A stretch of 64,000 bases of DNA from an uncultured Mycoplasma sp. Lineage in GTDB: Bacteria; Bacillota_I; Bacilli_A; Mycoplasmatales; Mycoplasmoidaceae. Below are positions 55,260 to 64,000 of this stretch, one piece after another. A model generated the notes under the pieces. It was not told the DNA's origin. It did not search any database and saw only the letters and a program-made list of their open reading frames with translations. The first letter of the stretch is position 1. Each line of letters begins with the position of its first letter. The stretch spans positions 124,001 through 188,000 of the forward strand of contig CANSNC010000001.1 in NCBI GenBank assembly GCA_947648205.1, read 5' to 3'. A program made the translations under genes and the position numbers.

Positions 55260-56703
55260 ACAAATGTTTGTTTTATTAGATAAAGTTACTAATGATTTAC
55301 CAATTAATGAAAACAATAATAATGATAGTTTTGAATTTCAAAATTGAAATAATATTTTATTAAATGATAATTTTGTTAATAAAGAACATGTTTTATGTGT
55401 AGGTCAAGTTCAATCAGGTAAAACAAAAAATATAGAGAATATTATTATTAATGGTATTAAAAATGAGTATTGCTTAATAATTGTTTTAGCTGGAATAAAT
55501 AAAATTCTTTTTACGCAAACAAATAATAGACTTCAAAATAATATTAATATGGCTAAAACTAGATTCATGGATAAATCTAGATTTGATAAGATAAAAATAA
55601 ATATTGAATCTGGAAATAATGTAATAGTTAATGTGTTAAAAACATATAAACAATTGAATGATTTATTTGCTTATATTGATAATATAAATCTTGTTAACAA
55701 AAAAGTTTTAATTATAGATGATGAATGTGATTTTGCTAGTGTTAATATATCAACTGAAAATGAATCAAAAATATATAGTTTAATATCTAAGTTATATAAT
55801 AGAATTCATAGTGGAAAATTACTTTCATTTACTGGTACACCATTTGCAAACATATTATCTAGCAATAGTAAAGAATTATATCCAGATAGAATAGTTGTTA
55901 TAAAACATTACAATAACTATTGTGGTTTACACTACTTTAATAATCATGATAATTATATTTTGACTGATTTTAAAAAAAATGATAATTACAACATTATTTA
56001 TCATAATATTTTTTTACAATGACTAATTTATACATCTGCTGGTTTACTTGATGATGAATATTTCAAGTCTGAATTATTAATCAATGTTGAAATAGAAAAT
56101 GATAAACAAGAATTAATATTTAATGAAATTATTAAAGTATTTGATGTGATATATAAAAACATTCAAAATGAAGAAAAAATGAAAAGAATTATTGTTAATT
56201 TTCGTAAAAATATACCCATTTTTGAAGAATATACAGTTGATTTAATTTATGACAAAATTAAAGAAATAATTATTTATTTATATAATAATATTGAAAATTG
56301 TTTTATTTTATTGAATGCAGATAATGATAGTGAAAAATTTAAAAGTGGAAAGAAGAAATTTTGTATCATTGTTGGTGGCTATATGGTTTCTAGAGGTTTT
56401 ACATTTGAACATTTAACTACAGAATTATTTTTAAATGTTCCTAATGAAAGTAAGGTAGCAGTTGATACATTATTACAAAGATGTAGATGATTTGGAAATA
56501 GAAAAAGCAATAACAGAATTAAGTTTTTAAAAATATTTATGAATAGAAAAGTTTTAGATTCTTTGAAAGAAGCTGAATTATATCTTGATTTATTTCAAGA
56601 GGGTATTTCTACAACAAATATAAATTATTATGTAGAAAAAATAAGTGAATTAGACAAAATAAATATTAATGTGGAGTCAACAAGTGCAGTTAAAAGAAAA
56701 TAA
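55249..56703 (+). CDS. Z1-domain superfamily II ATPase/helicase-like protein
   Basis: A 484-residue partner of the MORC-like ATPase. Walker A VGQVQSGKTKN lies at about 51-61, Walker B LIIDDECD near 154, motif III-like SFTGTPFANIL near 193, and the Z1 signature GGYMVSRGFTFEHL (about 375) with TLLQRCRWFGNR (about 407). This set is diagnostic for Z1 proteins in restriction-like loci. It is shorter than the 700-900 residues often seen. There is no separate Shine-Dalgarno; the 11-bp overlap with the previous gene suggests coupled translation. Confidence 0.88.
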
Positions 56704-57583
56704 TAACAGTGTAGTGTTTTTGTGAAACACTAATAATACAAATAAACCAATGATTACTGGACTGGGTTTTATTACAAATGATTTGAAATCAATTAAAAAA
56801 CTTCAAACAATAAATTATTCATTCATAAAATATAATGGTGTTTGAAATATTGCAGATAGTTTAAATCAATCTGAAAAAATAGAAGCCCATATAATAAAGT
56901 TTGAAAATATGCCTGAACAATTATTAAAATCGATTCATGAAACTATTGAACAAAAAATAGAAAATGAAAATATAGGTGAATATGATGCCATTGATTTTGT
57001 CATCAAGTTATTTAGTAAAATAAAATTTAAAAAAGAAGTTAAAGAAGAATTGCTTGGAGATATTGGAGAATTAGTTTTCATGCTTAAATGCAAAGATTTA
57101 GGCATTAAGGCCGATGAAAAAATAAGAAGCTTAGATACAAGTGTATATGATTTTAATTTTAATAGAGTATATGTTGAAGTTAAATCTACAACTAAAAATA
57201 TGTCAGAGATAGTAGTTGACGAAAGACAACTTGAAGAATGTAATGAAAAAATATTTGTTGTTTCTAAATATCAATTGTTAGAAAAGAATTCTATTGATAA
57301 AGTCTACAATATTTGTGAATTATATGATTTATTAAATTCATCAAATGAATTAATTTTATATAAAAAAAATAAATATGAATCTTGATGCTATGATGAAACT
57401 TTAAGAAAACTTATTGATGAATGTTGTTTGTTATTAGATAAAGTAGAATGTTTTATTTTAGATAATAATATTTTGCCTAAAATACATTTTATACACAAAG
57501 GTGGACTTAAGAAATTAAAGTGTCATATTGATGTGACAAATTGTAAAACAAATTCAATAGAAGGATTAAAAAAATATATCTAA
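56669..57583 (+). CDS. PD-(D/E)XK nuclease, DUF4420-like, of the MORC-Z1 cassette
   Basis: A 304-residue protein found by reading TGA as Trp. The nuclease core shows GDIGEL (Glu134), YDFNF (Asp161) and VEVKST (Glu170, Lys172), followed by a Gln-Leu-Glu helix (ERQLEEC). This E...D...ExK order and the trailing QL match the DUF4420 family seen next to Z1 and MORC/MutL ATPases. It is the likely DNA-cleaving component. ATG 56669 gives a 35-bp overlap with the Z1 gene; a later start at 56750 is possible. Neither has a clear Shine-Dalgarno. Confidence 0.82.
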
Positions 57584-57654
57584 ACCCAACTATATGTGGT
57601 TCTGCATTATTTTTATTTTTGTTATTATTTTTTGGAAGTAAATAATGAAAGGAG

Positions 57655-57690
57655 AATATTATTGATTTTTTTAATCAATAATATTTTTTT
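57655..57690 (+). terminator. Terminator-like hairpin between the nuclease and PAPS-reductase-like genes
   Basis: A perfect 13-bp stem, AATATTATTGATT / AATCAATAATATT, with a five-T loop and a T-run at 57686-57690. It would end or attenuate the upstream transcript before the next cassette gene. Confidence 0.75.
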
Positions 57691-57697
57691 GATCTAA
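57662..57697 (+). CDS. Possible 11-codon leader ORF overlapping the hairpin
   Basis: AAAGGAG at 57648-57654 is correctly spaced for TTG at 57662. The frame reads MIFLINNIFLI and stops at TAA 57695-57697, overlapping the ATG of the next gene (TAATG). Ribosomes translating it would open the hairpin and could restart on the downstream ATG, which has no Shine-Dalgarno of its own. Only sequence layout supports this. Confidence 0.35.
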   Translation: MIFLINNIFLI

Positions 57698-59037
57698 TGA
57701 ACTCTATTGAATCACGTAGAATCCATGTTGATGAACTTTCATCGCATATGCCATTAAAAGATAAAATTTATCATGCACAAGAAAAAATTAAAGAGTTTTT
57801 AACTTGATGTGAAAAGGATTTTTATAGCAACTCTAACAAAAGAAAAGAAGTATTGATTTCTTTTAGTGGTGGAAAAGATTCAACAGTATTGCTTGATTTA
57901 GTATTGAAAGTTCATAAGAAAATAAAATCAAAAATTGTATTAGTTCCAGCATATGCTATGGAAATAACATTTCCTGAAACTATTAGATTCATTAATCAAA
58001 CAGTTGAAAATTACAAGCAAAAATATAATTGTTTAACAAATGCTCTTTTAGTTAGACCAATTAAACCATGAAGTCAAATTTTGCACACTAAAGGCTTTCC
58101 AATTTATTCTAAACAAATATCTGTGATGATAAATCGTTTGAAGAGATTGAATAAAAAAACAGGTCTATCAAAATGAGCTTTTGGTATAGAAGATTCTGCA
58201 AGATTTAAATTATCAAAAAAAAGAGTTTTTTTGCTGGATGATGATATGACTTTTTATTTTGAGGAAAATAATGTAAAAGTACAATATGACTTTTCAGAAA
58301 AATGTTGTGATTTTGTAAAAGGAGGATTAAAGCATGATAAAAGACCTTCTTTTGTAGGAACAATGGCTAGTGAATCATTGCTTAGAAAAAAATCATGAAT
58401 TAAAAATGGTTGTAATGTTTTTACAAAAAACCATCCTATGAGTAGACCATTATCATTATGAACTAATAATGATGTTTGAGAATATATTAAAAAAAATAAT
58501 ATAGAAGTTAACCCAGCATATGATTACAATAGAGAAACACATAATATAGATAAATTAAGATTTTCAAGACTTGGATGTACTGCATGTCCATTTGGAAGTA
58601 GTCTTGAAGATTTAGTTCATAAAAAAATGTTAAAAGACAATGAAAAAATAAGTAATAATACTAAATACTGAAATCGTTTTGAAAAACTATATGTTTATAA
58701 TAAACCATTATATATTTCACAAGTTGTTAAAACTGGAATCATGTATATTTTAATGGACATGGATGTAAAAATAAGAAATGATCCAGATTATATGGAAAAA
58801 TACAATAAAAGAAGAAAAGAAATTGATGAGTGAAATAAAACTTTTAAAAAAAATTTTTTAAAAGTTCTTGTTAGACTTGAAAATTATAAAAATAGAAAAG
58901 AAAATTGACATTACACAAATGATGAAATAAATAAAGCTCTTGCTCACTATGGTGAAGAATTATTAAATGCAGAAGATAAAAAATTTATAAAACAGTATAG
59001 AAAAAAAATAAAGAATGTAAAGAAAACTATCAATTAG
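57697..59037 (+). CDS. PAPS-reductase-family PP-loop protein with candidate Fe-S cysteines
   Basis: A 446-residue protein. The PP-loop SFSGGKDSTVLLDL begins at Ser57, implying ATP-dependent adenylation of a substrate. Cys pairs at 203/204 (SEKCCDF) and 294/297 (LGCTACPFG), with GTMASES and RPLSLWTNNDVWEYI between, match PAPS-reductase-like proteins common on phages and integrative elements, which probably carry a 4Fe-4S cluster. DndC of DNA phosphorothioation belongs to the same superfamily. Sulfate reduction itself is not expected in a mollicute. It lies 113 bp after the PD-(D/E)XK gene on the same strand. The substrate is unknown. Confidence 0.8.
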
Positions 59038-59290
59038 TAAAATGCTCATTTATTAAATTTTTTATTTTAATTTTTTGTTCTTTTCAATGATCATAATAAT
59101 TCATAGCATGTTTTATACCACCAAAAATATAGTTAACTGTTGGATTACTATATTTTCTTTTTAGTGTTTTTTTACATATATAACCATTTACAATTTTAGA
59201 ATAATACTTGTCATTTGTTCATCCCATCTCCAATATTAATTGATTTATGGTAATGTCTCCTAAAATTTTTCTAAGTTCTATAATAAACAT
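59027..59290 (-). CDS. Small possible helix-turn-helix protein, currently out of frame with its upstream start
   Basis: From the internal ATG 59290 it encodes 87 residues with three TGA Trp. INQLILEMGWTNDKYYSKI resembles an XRE-type helix-turn-helix (compare the L-A-x-x-x-G-V-S-x-x-x-I-S-x-I pattern); the rest is Lys/Asn/Tyr-rich. The open frame continues upstream into a CT/GA tract. An ATG at 59391 with AGAGG upstream would be the natural start but is one CT unit out of frame at the present length. It converges on the PAPS-reductase-like gene with an 11-bp overlap. The HTH call is by eye. Confidence 0.5.
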
Positions 59291-59310
59291 GGATGTATCA
59301 ATAGAGAAGT

Positions 59311-59391
<81 letters not shown>

Positions 59392-59572
59392 ATTTTTTGC
59401 CTCTACTTTTAACATTTATAAAAATTGATTTTTAAAAATTATTAATGAAATTAATATAACTATCTTATTGTAAATGCAAATATTAATTTATATAGAATTA
59501 ATTAAATATTTTTATCATAGTTTAAAATTGGAGTTTAAAATTTACATATTATACAAAGGTTATGGTAATTTT

Positions 59573-60052
59573 ATGACAAAGATATTGATTATTTCTGATA
59601 CACATGGTGATAAAAAAGTATTTTTAGATGTAATTAATTATGAAAATCCTAATTATGTTATTCATGCAGGTGATTATGAGGTAGATGTTGCTTTCATTTC
59701 AAGGAATGTTGATTTTTTTGTTAAAGGAAATTGTGATTATGAAGGAGATCCAATTAAATTATTTAATATTGATGGAATTAATTTCTTTTTAACACATGGA
59801 AATCAATTTTCAATTTTTAAGGGATCAATTTCAAAACAAATAATTAAAACTGCAAAAATGTATAGAGCTAATGTTGCAATTACAGGTCATACACATAAAG
59901 AAGAAATTGAAAAAGAAGATGAAATTTTAAGAATTAATCCAGGATCATTAATTAGACCAAGAAATTCTAGAGGAATTCCAACTTATGCAATTTTAAATAT
60001 AAGTAATGGAGAAATTGCAAATTATGAATTAAAAGAATGAAATCCTATTTAA
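59573..60052 (+). CDS. YfcE/MJ0936-type metallophosphoesterase
   Basis: A 159-residue phosphodiesterase with all five metal motifs: ISDTHG (residues 6-11), HAGDYE, GNCDYEGD, LTHGNQF and ITGHTHKE. It ends NPGSLIRPRN, typical of the YfcE/YsnB group. The natural substrate is unknown. ATG 59573 is preferred over an upstream in-frame ATG at 59474, which would add a poorly conserved hydrophobic stretch. Its stop lies in a hairpin shared with the convergent GNAT gene (8-bp overlap). Confidence 0.9.
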
Positions 60053-60062
60053 GATTTCATTC
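60035..60062. terminator. Hairpin at the convergent ends of the phosphoesterase and GNAT genes
   Basis: GAATGAAATC pairs with GATTTCATTC. T-runs are weak, so termination efficiency is uncertain. Confidence 0.45.
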
Positions 60063-60467
60063 CATAACATATGCATTACTTTTGTCATTGTAATAATTTT
60101 TTCTTAAATGGATTAATTTAAATCCATTTTTTTTATAGAATTCAATAGTATCATCTCTATCACTAACTTCAATTGATATTTTTCTATTGTATTCTTTTTT
60201 TATACTTTCAATAATTTTAGTTGCAATTTGTTTTTTTCTATAATTTTTATCAACAAATATTTTATAAATTTCTATACATTCATCTGCAATAAATATTATT
60301 GAATATGCTACAAGGATATCATATTCTTTTGCTACAATTATTTTAAAATTATCATTATTATTAAAATTATTTAATTCATTATATGAATAATTATTGTTTG
60401 GAAAATTTATTAATTCTATTTCTTGTATTTTTTTAATATCATTATCATTAATTTTAGTTTTCAACAT
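60045..60467 (-). CDS. rimI: GNAT acetyltransferase, RimI-like
   Basis: A 140-residue acetyltransferase. IYKIFVDKNYRKKQIATKI is the acetyl-CoA binding motif A (family R-x-x-G-x-A; here RKKQIA) and EFYKKNGFK is the C-terminal strand. It could acetylate ribosomal protein S18 as RimI does; the neighbouring tsaB, 1 bp upstream in the operon, is the usual partner of rimI in bacteria. One TGA Trp lies near the end. Confidence 0.8.
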
Positions 60468-60468
60468 A

Positions 60469-61032
60469 TTAGACTGAATCCTTTATATATAAAGGTGTAA
60501 TTTTGTTTACCTTATTAAAACTATGTTTTATATAATTTCATTTATCAAACATAGCTTGTTTTTGACTACAATCTATAATTGAATAAAACTTGTGTTTTTT
60601 TATAAAATTATTTTTTTCAAATTCAAAATCACTATTTTCTAAAATACAAATAGGTTTTATTACACCATTTTCAACTTTTTGAACATATCATTTTGAACTT
60701 TTAGCATCAAGATATGAAAAACAATTAATGTTATTAACATTTCATAAACATGTATTTATTTCATATAAATTAATATTAGATGATATTTTTCAAACATTTG
60801 CTAAAATAGCTATTAATTTAATTGATGTAAATGAACCTGGACCATTAATGATATAAAGATTTTGAATTGAAAATTTATCTATATTATTTTTATTTAAAAA
60901 ATCATTTATTGAAGGAATTAATATTTTTGTTAAATTTTTATTTTGAATAACAAAAAATGTATCTACAATACTTTTATTATTAATTAATCCTATTTCTAAA
61001 TAGTTTAATGAACAATCAATTATTAAATCCAT
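60469..61032 (-). CDS. tsaB: tRNA threonylcarbamoyladenosine synthesis protein TsaB
   Basis: A 187-residue TsaB, the partner of TsaD in t6A37 formation. DLIIDCSLNYLEIGL is the ASKHA N-terminal strand and INGPGSFTSIKLI near residue 63 is the family motif GPGSFTGLR. Several TGA Trp occur in the middle. It sits between rluD and rimI. Confidence 0.87.
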
Positions 61033-61038
61033 AATTAT

Positions 61039-61950
61039 TTACCCATTCTTTTTTATATAATCATTAAATTCTTTTGGCAAATCAATACTTACACTAATCA
61101 ATTTATTGCTTATTGGATTAATAAATTTTATTTTATTAGCAACTAAGTACTGTCCATATTTTGTTGTGTTTTTACTTACACCATATATTGGATCATTAAT
61201 AACATTATGCTTAATATATTTAGCATGAACTCTTATTTGATGAGTTCTTCCTGTTTTAATTTTTATTTCTACTAAACAAAATTTTTCATATTGTTTTAAT
61301 AGTGTAAAACTTGAAAAAGAATCTTTTGCATCAGAATCAGTACTAACTTCTCTTTTGTTTGTGCCATCAATTCTTTTAATTGGAGCATCAACATCTAATT
61401 GCTTGCTTTCTAAATTCCCAAATAGCAAGGCAGTATAAGTTTTTTCTACTTTATTGTCTTTGAATAGATTAACCATTTTTTGATAAGTTAAATCATCCTT
61501 GGCAACTACAATAAGACCTGATGTATCTTTATCTAATCTATGACAGATCCCCATTCTAATATTATCTATTTTGCTATTAATATTATTTTTAGAAATATGA
61601 TATTTGATTATGTTAGCTAAAGTATTTGTTTCATTAAAAGTTGTTGGATGTACCATTATTCCACTATCTTTATTTACTATGAATAAATATTCATCTTCAT
61701 ATACTATTTCTAGATTGCTATTAAATGGTTTTATGGAAAAATTTATTTCATTTTTAGTATTTTCTTTTTTTGAATTAATTTTATTAATCTCAATTTTATC
61801 TACTAAAGGATTAATTAATTGATTATTTTTATTAATAATTTTGTTATTAACTTTTACACAACCATTAGAAATTAATTTTTGTGCTTCTGTTCTTGGTATA
61901 TTTGATATTTTTGCTAAATGCATATCAATTCTAATTTTTTGTATTTCCAT
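61039..61950 (-). CDS. rluD: 23S rRNA pseudouridine synthase, RluD/RluA family
   Basis: A 303-residue enzyme. It has an N-terminal S4 domain (RIDMHLAKISNIPRTEAQKL) and a catalytic domain with CHRLDKDTSGL containing the catalytic Asp near residue 134, then GRTHQIRVHAKYI. ATG 61950 is chosen for its match to family starts; ATGs at 61962 and 62001 are in frame but lie inside the 3' end of lspA. It overlaps lspA by 20 bp, as in the lspA-rluD pair of Bacillus. Confidence 0.93.
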   Translation of the reverse strand: MEIQKIRIDMHLAKISNIPRTEAQKLISNGCVKVNNKIINKNNQLINPLVDKIEINKINSKKENTKNEINFSIKPFNSNLEIVYEDEYLFIVNKDSGIMVHPTTFNETNTLANIIKYHISKNNINSKIDNIRMGICHRLDKDTSGLIVVAKDDLTYQKMVNLFKDNKVEKTYTALLFGNLESKQLDVDAPIKRIDGTNKREVSTDSDAKDSFSSFTLLKQYEKFCLVEIKIKTGRTHQIRVHAKYIKHNVINDPIYGVSKNTTKYGQYLVANKIKFINPISNKLISVSIDLPKEFNDYIKKNG

Positions 61951-62698
61951 CTTTAGAACCATTCTTTTTTTGTTTAGAAAGAAATTCTTGTATTTTTGCA
62001 CTATTTTCTTTTTTGATATTATCTTTTTCAGCTTCGCTTAGCACTTTATCTGTATTTTGATTTAACTTTGATTTATTTTTTCTATCTTCACTATCATTAA
62101 TTCATTCTTTAAAAAATTGAACAACAAGTGATATTCCAATAACAATTACACCTACAATTACAGTAACATCAGGAAAATTAAATATTGCTGAACCTTTGAT
62201 AAAAGAAAATTGTAAATAATCTACTACTGCATTTTCTCCATTAATTTGTAAATGTGTATAGTTATCAAATAAACTTCTATCAATTATGTTAGATAATCCA
62301 CCAGTTAATACCAATGATAAACCTATATCAATTGAAATAGATTTAGTAAATAGTAGAAAAGCAATTGAAATAATAATTGGTAATGATTGAACAAAATAAA
62401 CCACACCACTGCTTACATCACTTAAACCACTAAATGCTATACCAGTATTACCGATAATATATATATCTAAAAAACCAGGCATTAGTTGATAAGATTGTGT
62501 TGTACTATTCAACATTATATTTCTTAGCACAAAGGATATAGTAAAAACAATTAAACTTACTACTAAAAAAATTATTGCTTTTCAAATGATATATTTTGAT
62601 CTATATAGTTTTTTGACATGATTTGCAAAATCTACAAAAACATTTTTCATTTCTGTTTTTTGCAAATCATTATCTTTATTAACAATTATTTTTTCCAT
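61931..62698 (-). CDS. lspA: Lipoprotein signal peptidase (signal peptidase II)
   Basis: It cleaves prolipoproteins before the lipid-modified Cys. The 255 residues include four membrane helices, GNTGIAFS, GGLSNIIDR and VVDYLQF; the catalytic Asp pair is at about 139 and 160. A long N-terminal cytoplasmic segment (about 45 residues) and a charged C-terminal tail of some 60 residues exceed the usual 160-residue length. Two TGA Trp. The ATG lies 20 bp inside ispH. Confidence 0.93.
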
Positions 62699-63581
62699 TT
62701 TGCCCTCTTATGTATTCTTCTAATTTTGTAATAATTGAATTTGTAACTCAAGTTGGAGTTGAACATCCAGAAGTTATACCAACATGTTTTTTGTTGATAA
62801 ATCAATTATAATCAATTTCACTTAAATCACTTACCAAATATGTTTCAACATTTTTTTTAATTCCCATCTGACACAATTTATTTGTATTGTTTGATTTTTT
62901 ATCACCAACTACTAATAATAAATCTATTGTATCATCCATATTTATAACAGCTTCTTGTCTTTCTTTTGCAGCATTGCAAATGTCATTTTTAAACTCAATA
63001 TTTTTATATTTTATTTTAAGTATTTTCACTATGTCATAAAATTCATAAATTGATATTGTTGTTTGATTTGTTACAAATATTTTATTATTTGGATCAATTA
63101 CTATTTTATCAATATCATTAATATCAGAAACAAATTGTATTGATTGATGTAAAGAAAGTATACTATTGCTTTCTGGATGATTTCTTACTCCAATATAAAT
63201 GATTTGATAACCATTCTTTATCTTTTCTTTTATTAATTTTTGAACATTTGTTACATAAATGCATGTAGCATCATATACTTCTAATCCAATATTTCTTGCA
63301 TATTCAATAACTTTTGGATTTGTTCCATGAGCACTAAAAATAACAATAGGATTTTTGCTCTTATCTATGTTATTTATAATTTCTTCTCTTGAAATATGTA
63401 AGTCATCTATTGTTTTGATTGATAATTTTTCAATGTCTTCAATCATATTTTTATTATGAACTAATCATCCAATTAAATATATTTCTCTATTAGGATTTTC
63501 TTTAGCAACTTTTCTGCAAAGAGCTCAAGCATCCACAACACCTTTGCAAAACCCTCTAGGTGTTATTTTTGTTAATTTCAT
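62679..63581 (-). CDS. ispH: 4-hydroxy-3-methylbut-2-enyl diphosphate reductase
   Basis: The last MEP-pathway step, yielding IPP and DMAPP with a 4Fe-4S cluster. The 300 residues carry the three cluster cysteines: Cys12 (PRGFCKGV), DATC near 107 and CNAAKERQ near 205, plus the catalytic region NQTT and TSGCSTPTW near the end. SAHG and VRNHPES bind substrate. It is first in the ispH-lspA-rluD-tsaB-rimI minus operon, with 20-bp overlaps. Confidence 0.93.
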
Positions 63582-63623
63582 ATTTTTCCAACACCTTAAT
63601 AATAGAATGTAAAAATTATAATA

Positions 63624-63629
63624 TATAAT
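63624..63629 (+). promoter_or_regulatory. -10 box (TATAAT) for tpx
   Basis: Two overlapping TATAAT elements (63617 and 63624) lie 33-40 bp before the tpx ATG in the divergent ispH/tpx gap. TTTAGGAGAA is the Shine-Dalgarno. Confidence 0.45.
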
Positions 63630-63661
63630 GTTTAAACATAATTATTTAGGAGAATTATATT

Positions 63662-64000
63662 ATGGCAAATTTAATAAGCGAAAAATTAAAACTAGAAAAT
63701 AAAAAATTATTGGTTGGAGAAAAAGCTCCTGATTTTAAATTAACTAATAAAGATTTAGATGATGTTTCATTAAGCGATTTTGCAAATAAAAAAATTAAAA
63801 TTATTTCTTGTTTCCCATCAATTGATACAGGTGTATGTGAAGCTCAAACAAAAAAATTTAATGAATTATTTTCAGAAAATAGTGATGTTGTTGTTTTAAA
63901 TGTTAGTGCAGACTTACCCTTTGCACAAGGTAGATGATGTGGAAATAGTGGTTTAGATAATGTAATCACATTATCAGATTATAAAAATCATTCATTTGCT
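63662..64000 (+). CDS. tpx: Thiol peroxidase (3' end outside window)
   Basis: A thioredoxin-fold peroxidase that reduces peroxides. The visible 113 residues show GEKAPDFKLTNKDL, then FPSIDTGVCEAQTKKFNE with the peroxidatic Cys near residue 59, NVSADLPFAQGRWC with the resolving Cys, and the start of the following helix. One Trp is TGA. The frame runs off the window edge. Confidence 0.95.

Noticed and set aside
57655-57685. 13-bp inverted repeat as the end of an insertion sequence
   Set aside because: No transposase frame or target duplication lies nearby, and the T-run after the stem fits a terminator.
59474-59572. N-terminal 33-residue extension of the phosphoesterase from an upstream ATG
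   Set aside because: The extension precedes the family start MTKILIISDTHG; it has no ribosome site and reads like intergenic sequence.

Overview
This window comes from a wall-less mollicute (Mycoplasma-type bacterium). It is very AT-rich, and dozens of conserved genes read through in-frame TGA codons that must encode tryptophan (genetic code 4). All gene coordinates below assume UGA=Trp, so apparent breaks at TGA are not frameshifts. Three genes of the non-mevalonate isoprenoid (MEP) pathway (dxr, ispD, ispH), asnA, tpx, two DNA polymerase III alpha subunits and FtsZ/FtsA suggest the Malacoplasma (penetrans/iowae) neighbourhood. That placement is an inference from gene content.

Layout. 1-980: the tail of a coiled-coil protein and a six-tRNA array (Asn, Glu, Val, Thr, Lys, Leu). 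1.1-2.1 kb: asnA. 2.16-2.43 kb: a probable free-standing structured RNA with its own promoter and terminator. 2.5-12.3 kb: a plus-strand run of pth, tilS, dxr, an M50 protease, polC, ispD and a YqaJ-like nuclease, partly keeping the Bacillus dxr-rasP-polC order. 12.4-15.5 kb: rpe (minus), thiI, nrnA and a small gene. 15.5-24.8 kb: dnaE, a 5'-3' exonuclease, mutM, coaE, a DnaB/DnaD-like primosome protein, dnaI and argS. 24.9-28.6 kb: gap, pgk and an unknown gene. 28.6-34.1 kb: minus-strand hemW-miaA and tlyA-dinB around plus-strand ruvAB. 34.1-39.7 kb: a DUF368-nicotinamidase fusion, then the division genes rsmH, ftsA-like and ftsZ. 39.8-41.5 kb: rpsF-ssb-rpsR behind a probable S6:S18-binding leader. 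41.5-52.3 kb: replicative helicase, lipoprotein, ung, an ECF S component, gatCAB, rpoD, trmK and a NIF3-family gene. 52.3-53.2 kb: rpsU and a degenerate DnaQ-like protein (minus). 59.5-63.6 kb: yfcE-like phosphodiesterase, then minus-strand rimI-like, tsaB, rluD, lspA and ispH. The window ends inside tpx.

The accessory region is 53.2-59.4 kb. It holds a MORC/MutL-like GHKL ATPase, a Z1-domain superfamily II ATPase and a PD-(D/E)XK (DUF4420-like) nuclease in one overlapping operon. This is the core of the MORC-Z1 restriction-like / Mza-type defence loci. A PAPS-reductase-family PP-loop protein with candidate Fe-S cysteines follows behind a terminator-like hairpin and a possible leader ORF. Converging on it is a small possible helix-turn-helix gene whose frame is interrupted by a (CT)14 dinucleotide tract. 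Removing one CT unit restores one reading frame from an upstream ATG that has a Shine-Dalgarno. This looks like a phase-variable switch beside a defence cassette and is the most notable feature of the window.

Other points worth a second look: the DUF368-nicotinamidase fusion, an FtsZ with a ~168-residue N-terminal extension and a basic Trp-rich C-terminus, an S18 with a ~125-residue Lys-rich N-terminal extension, a PGK with a Lys/Ser tail, and two small proteins resembling inactivated DnaQ-type exonucleases.
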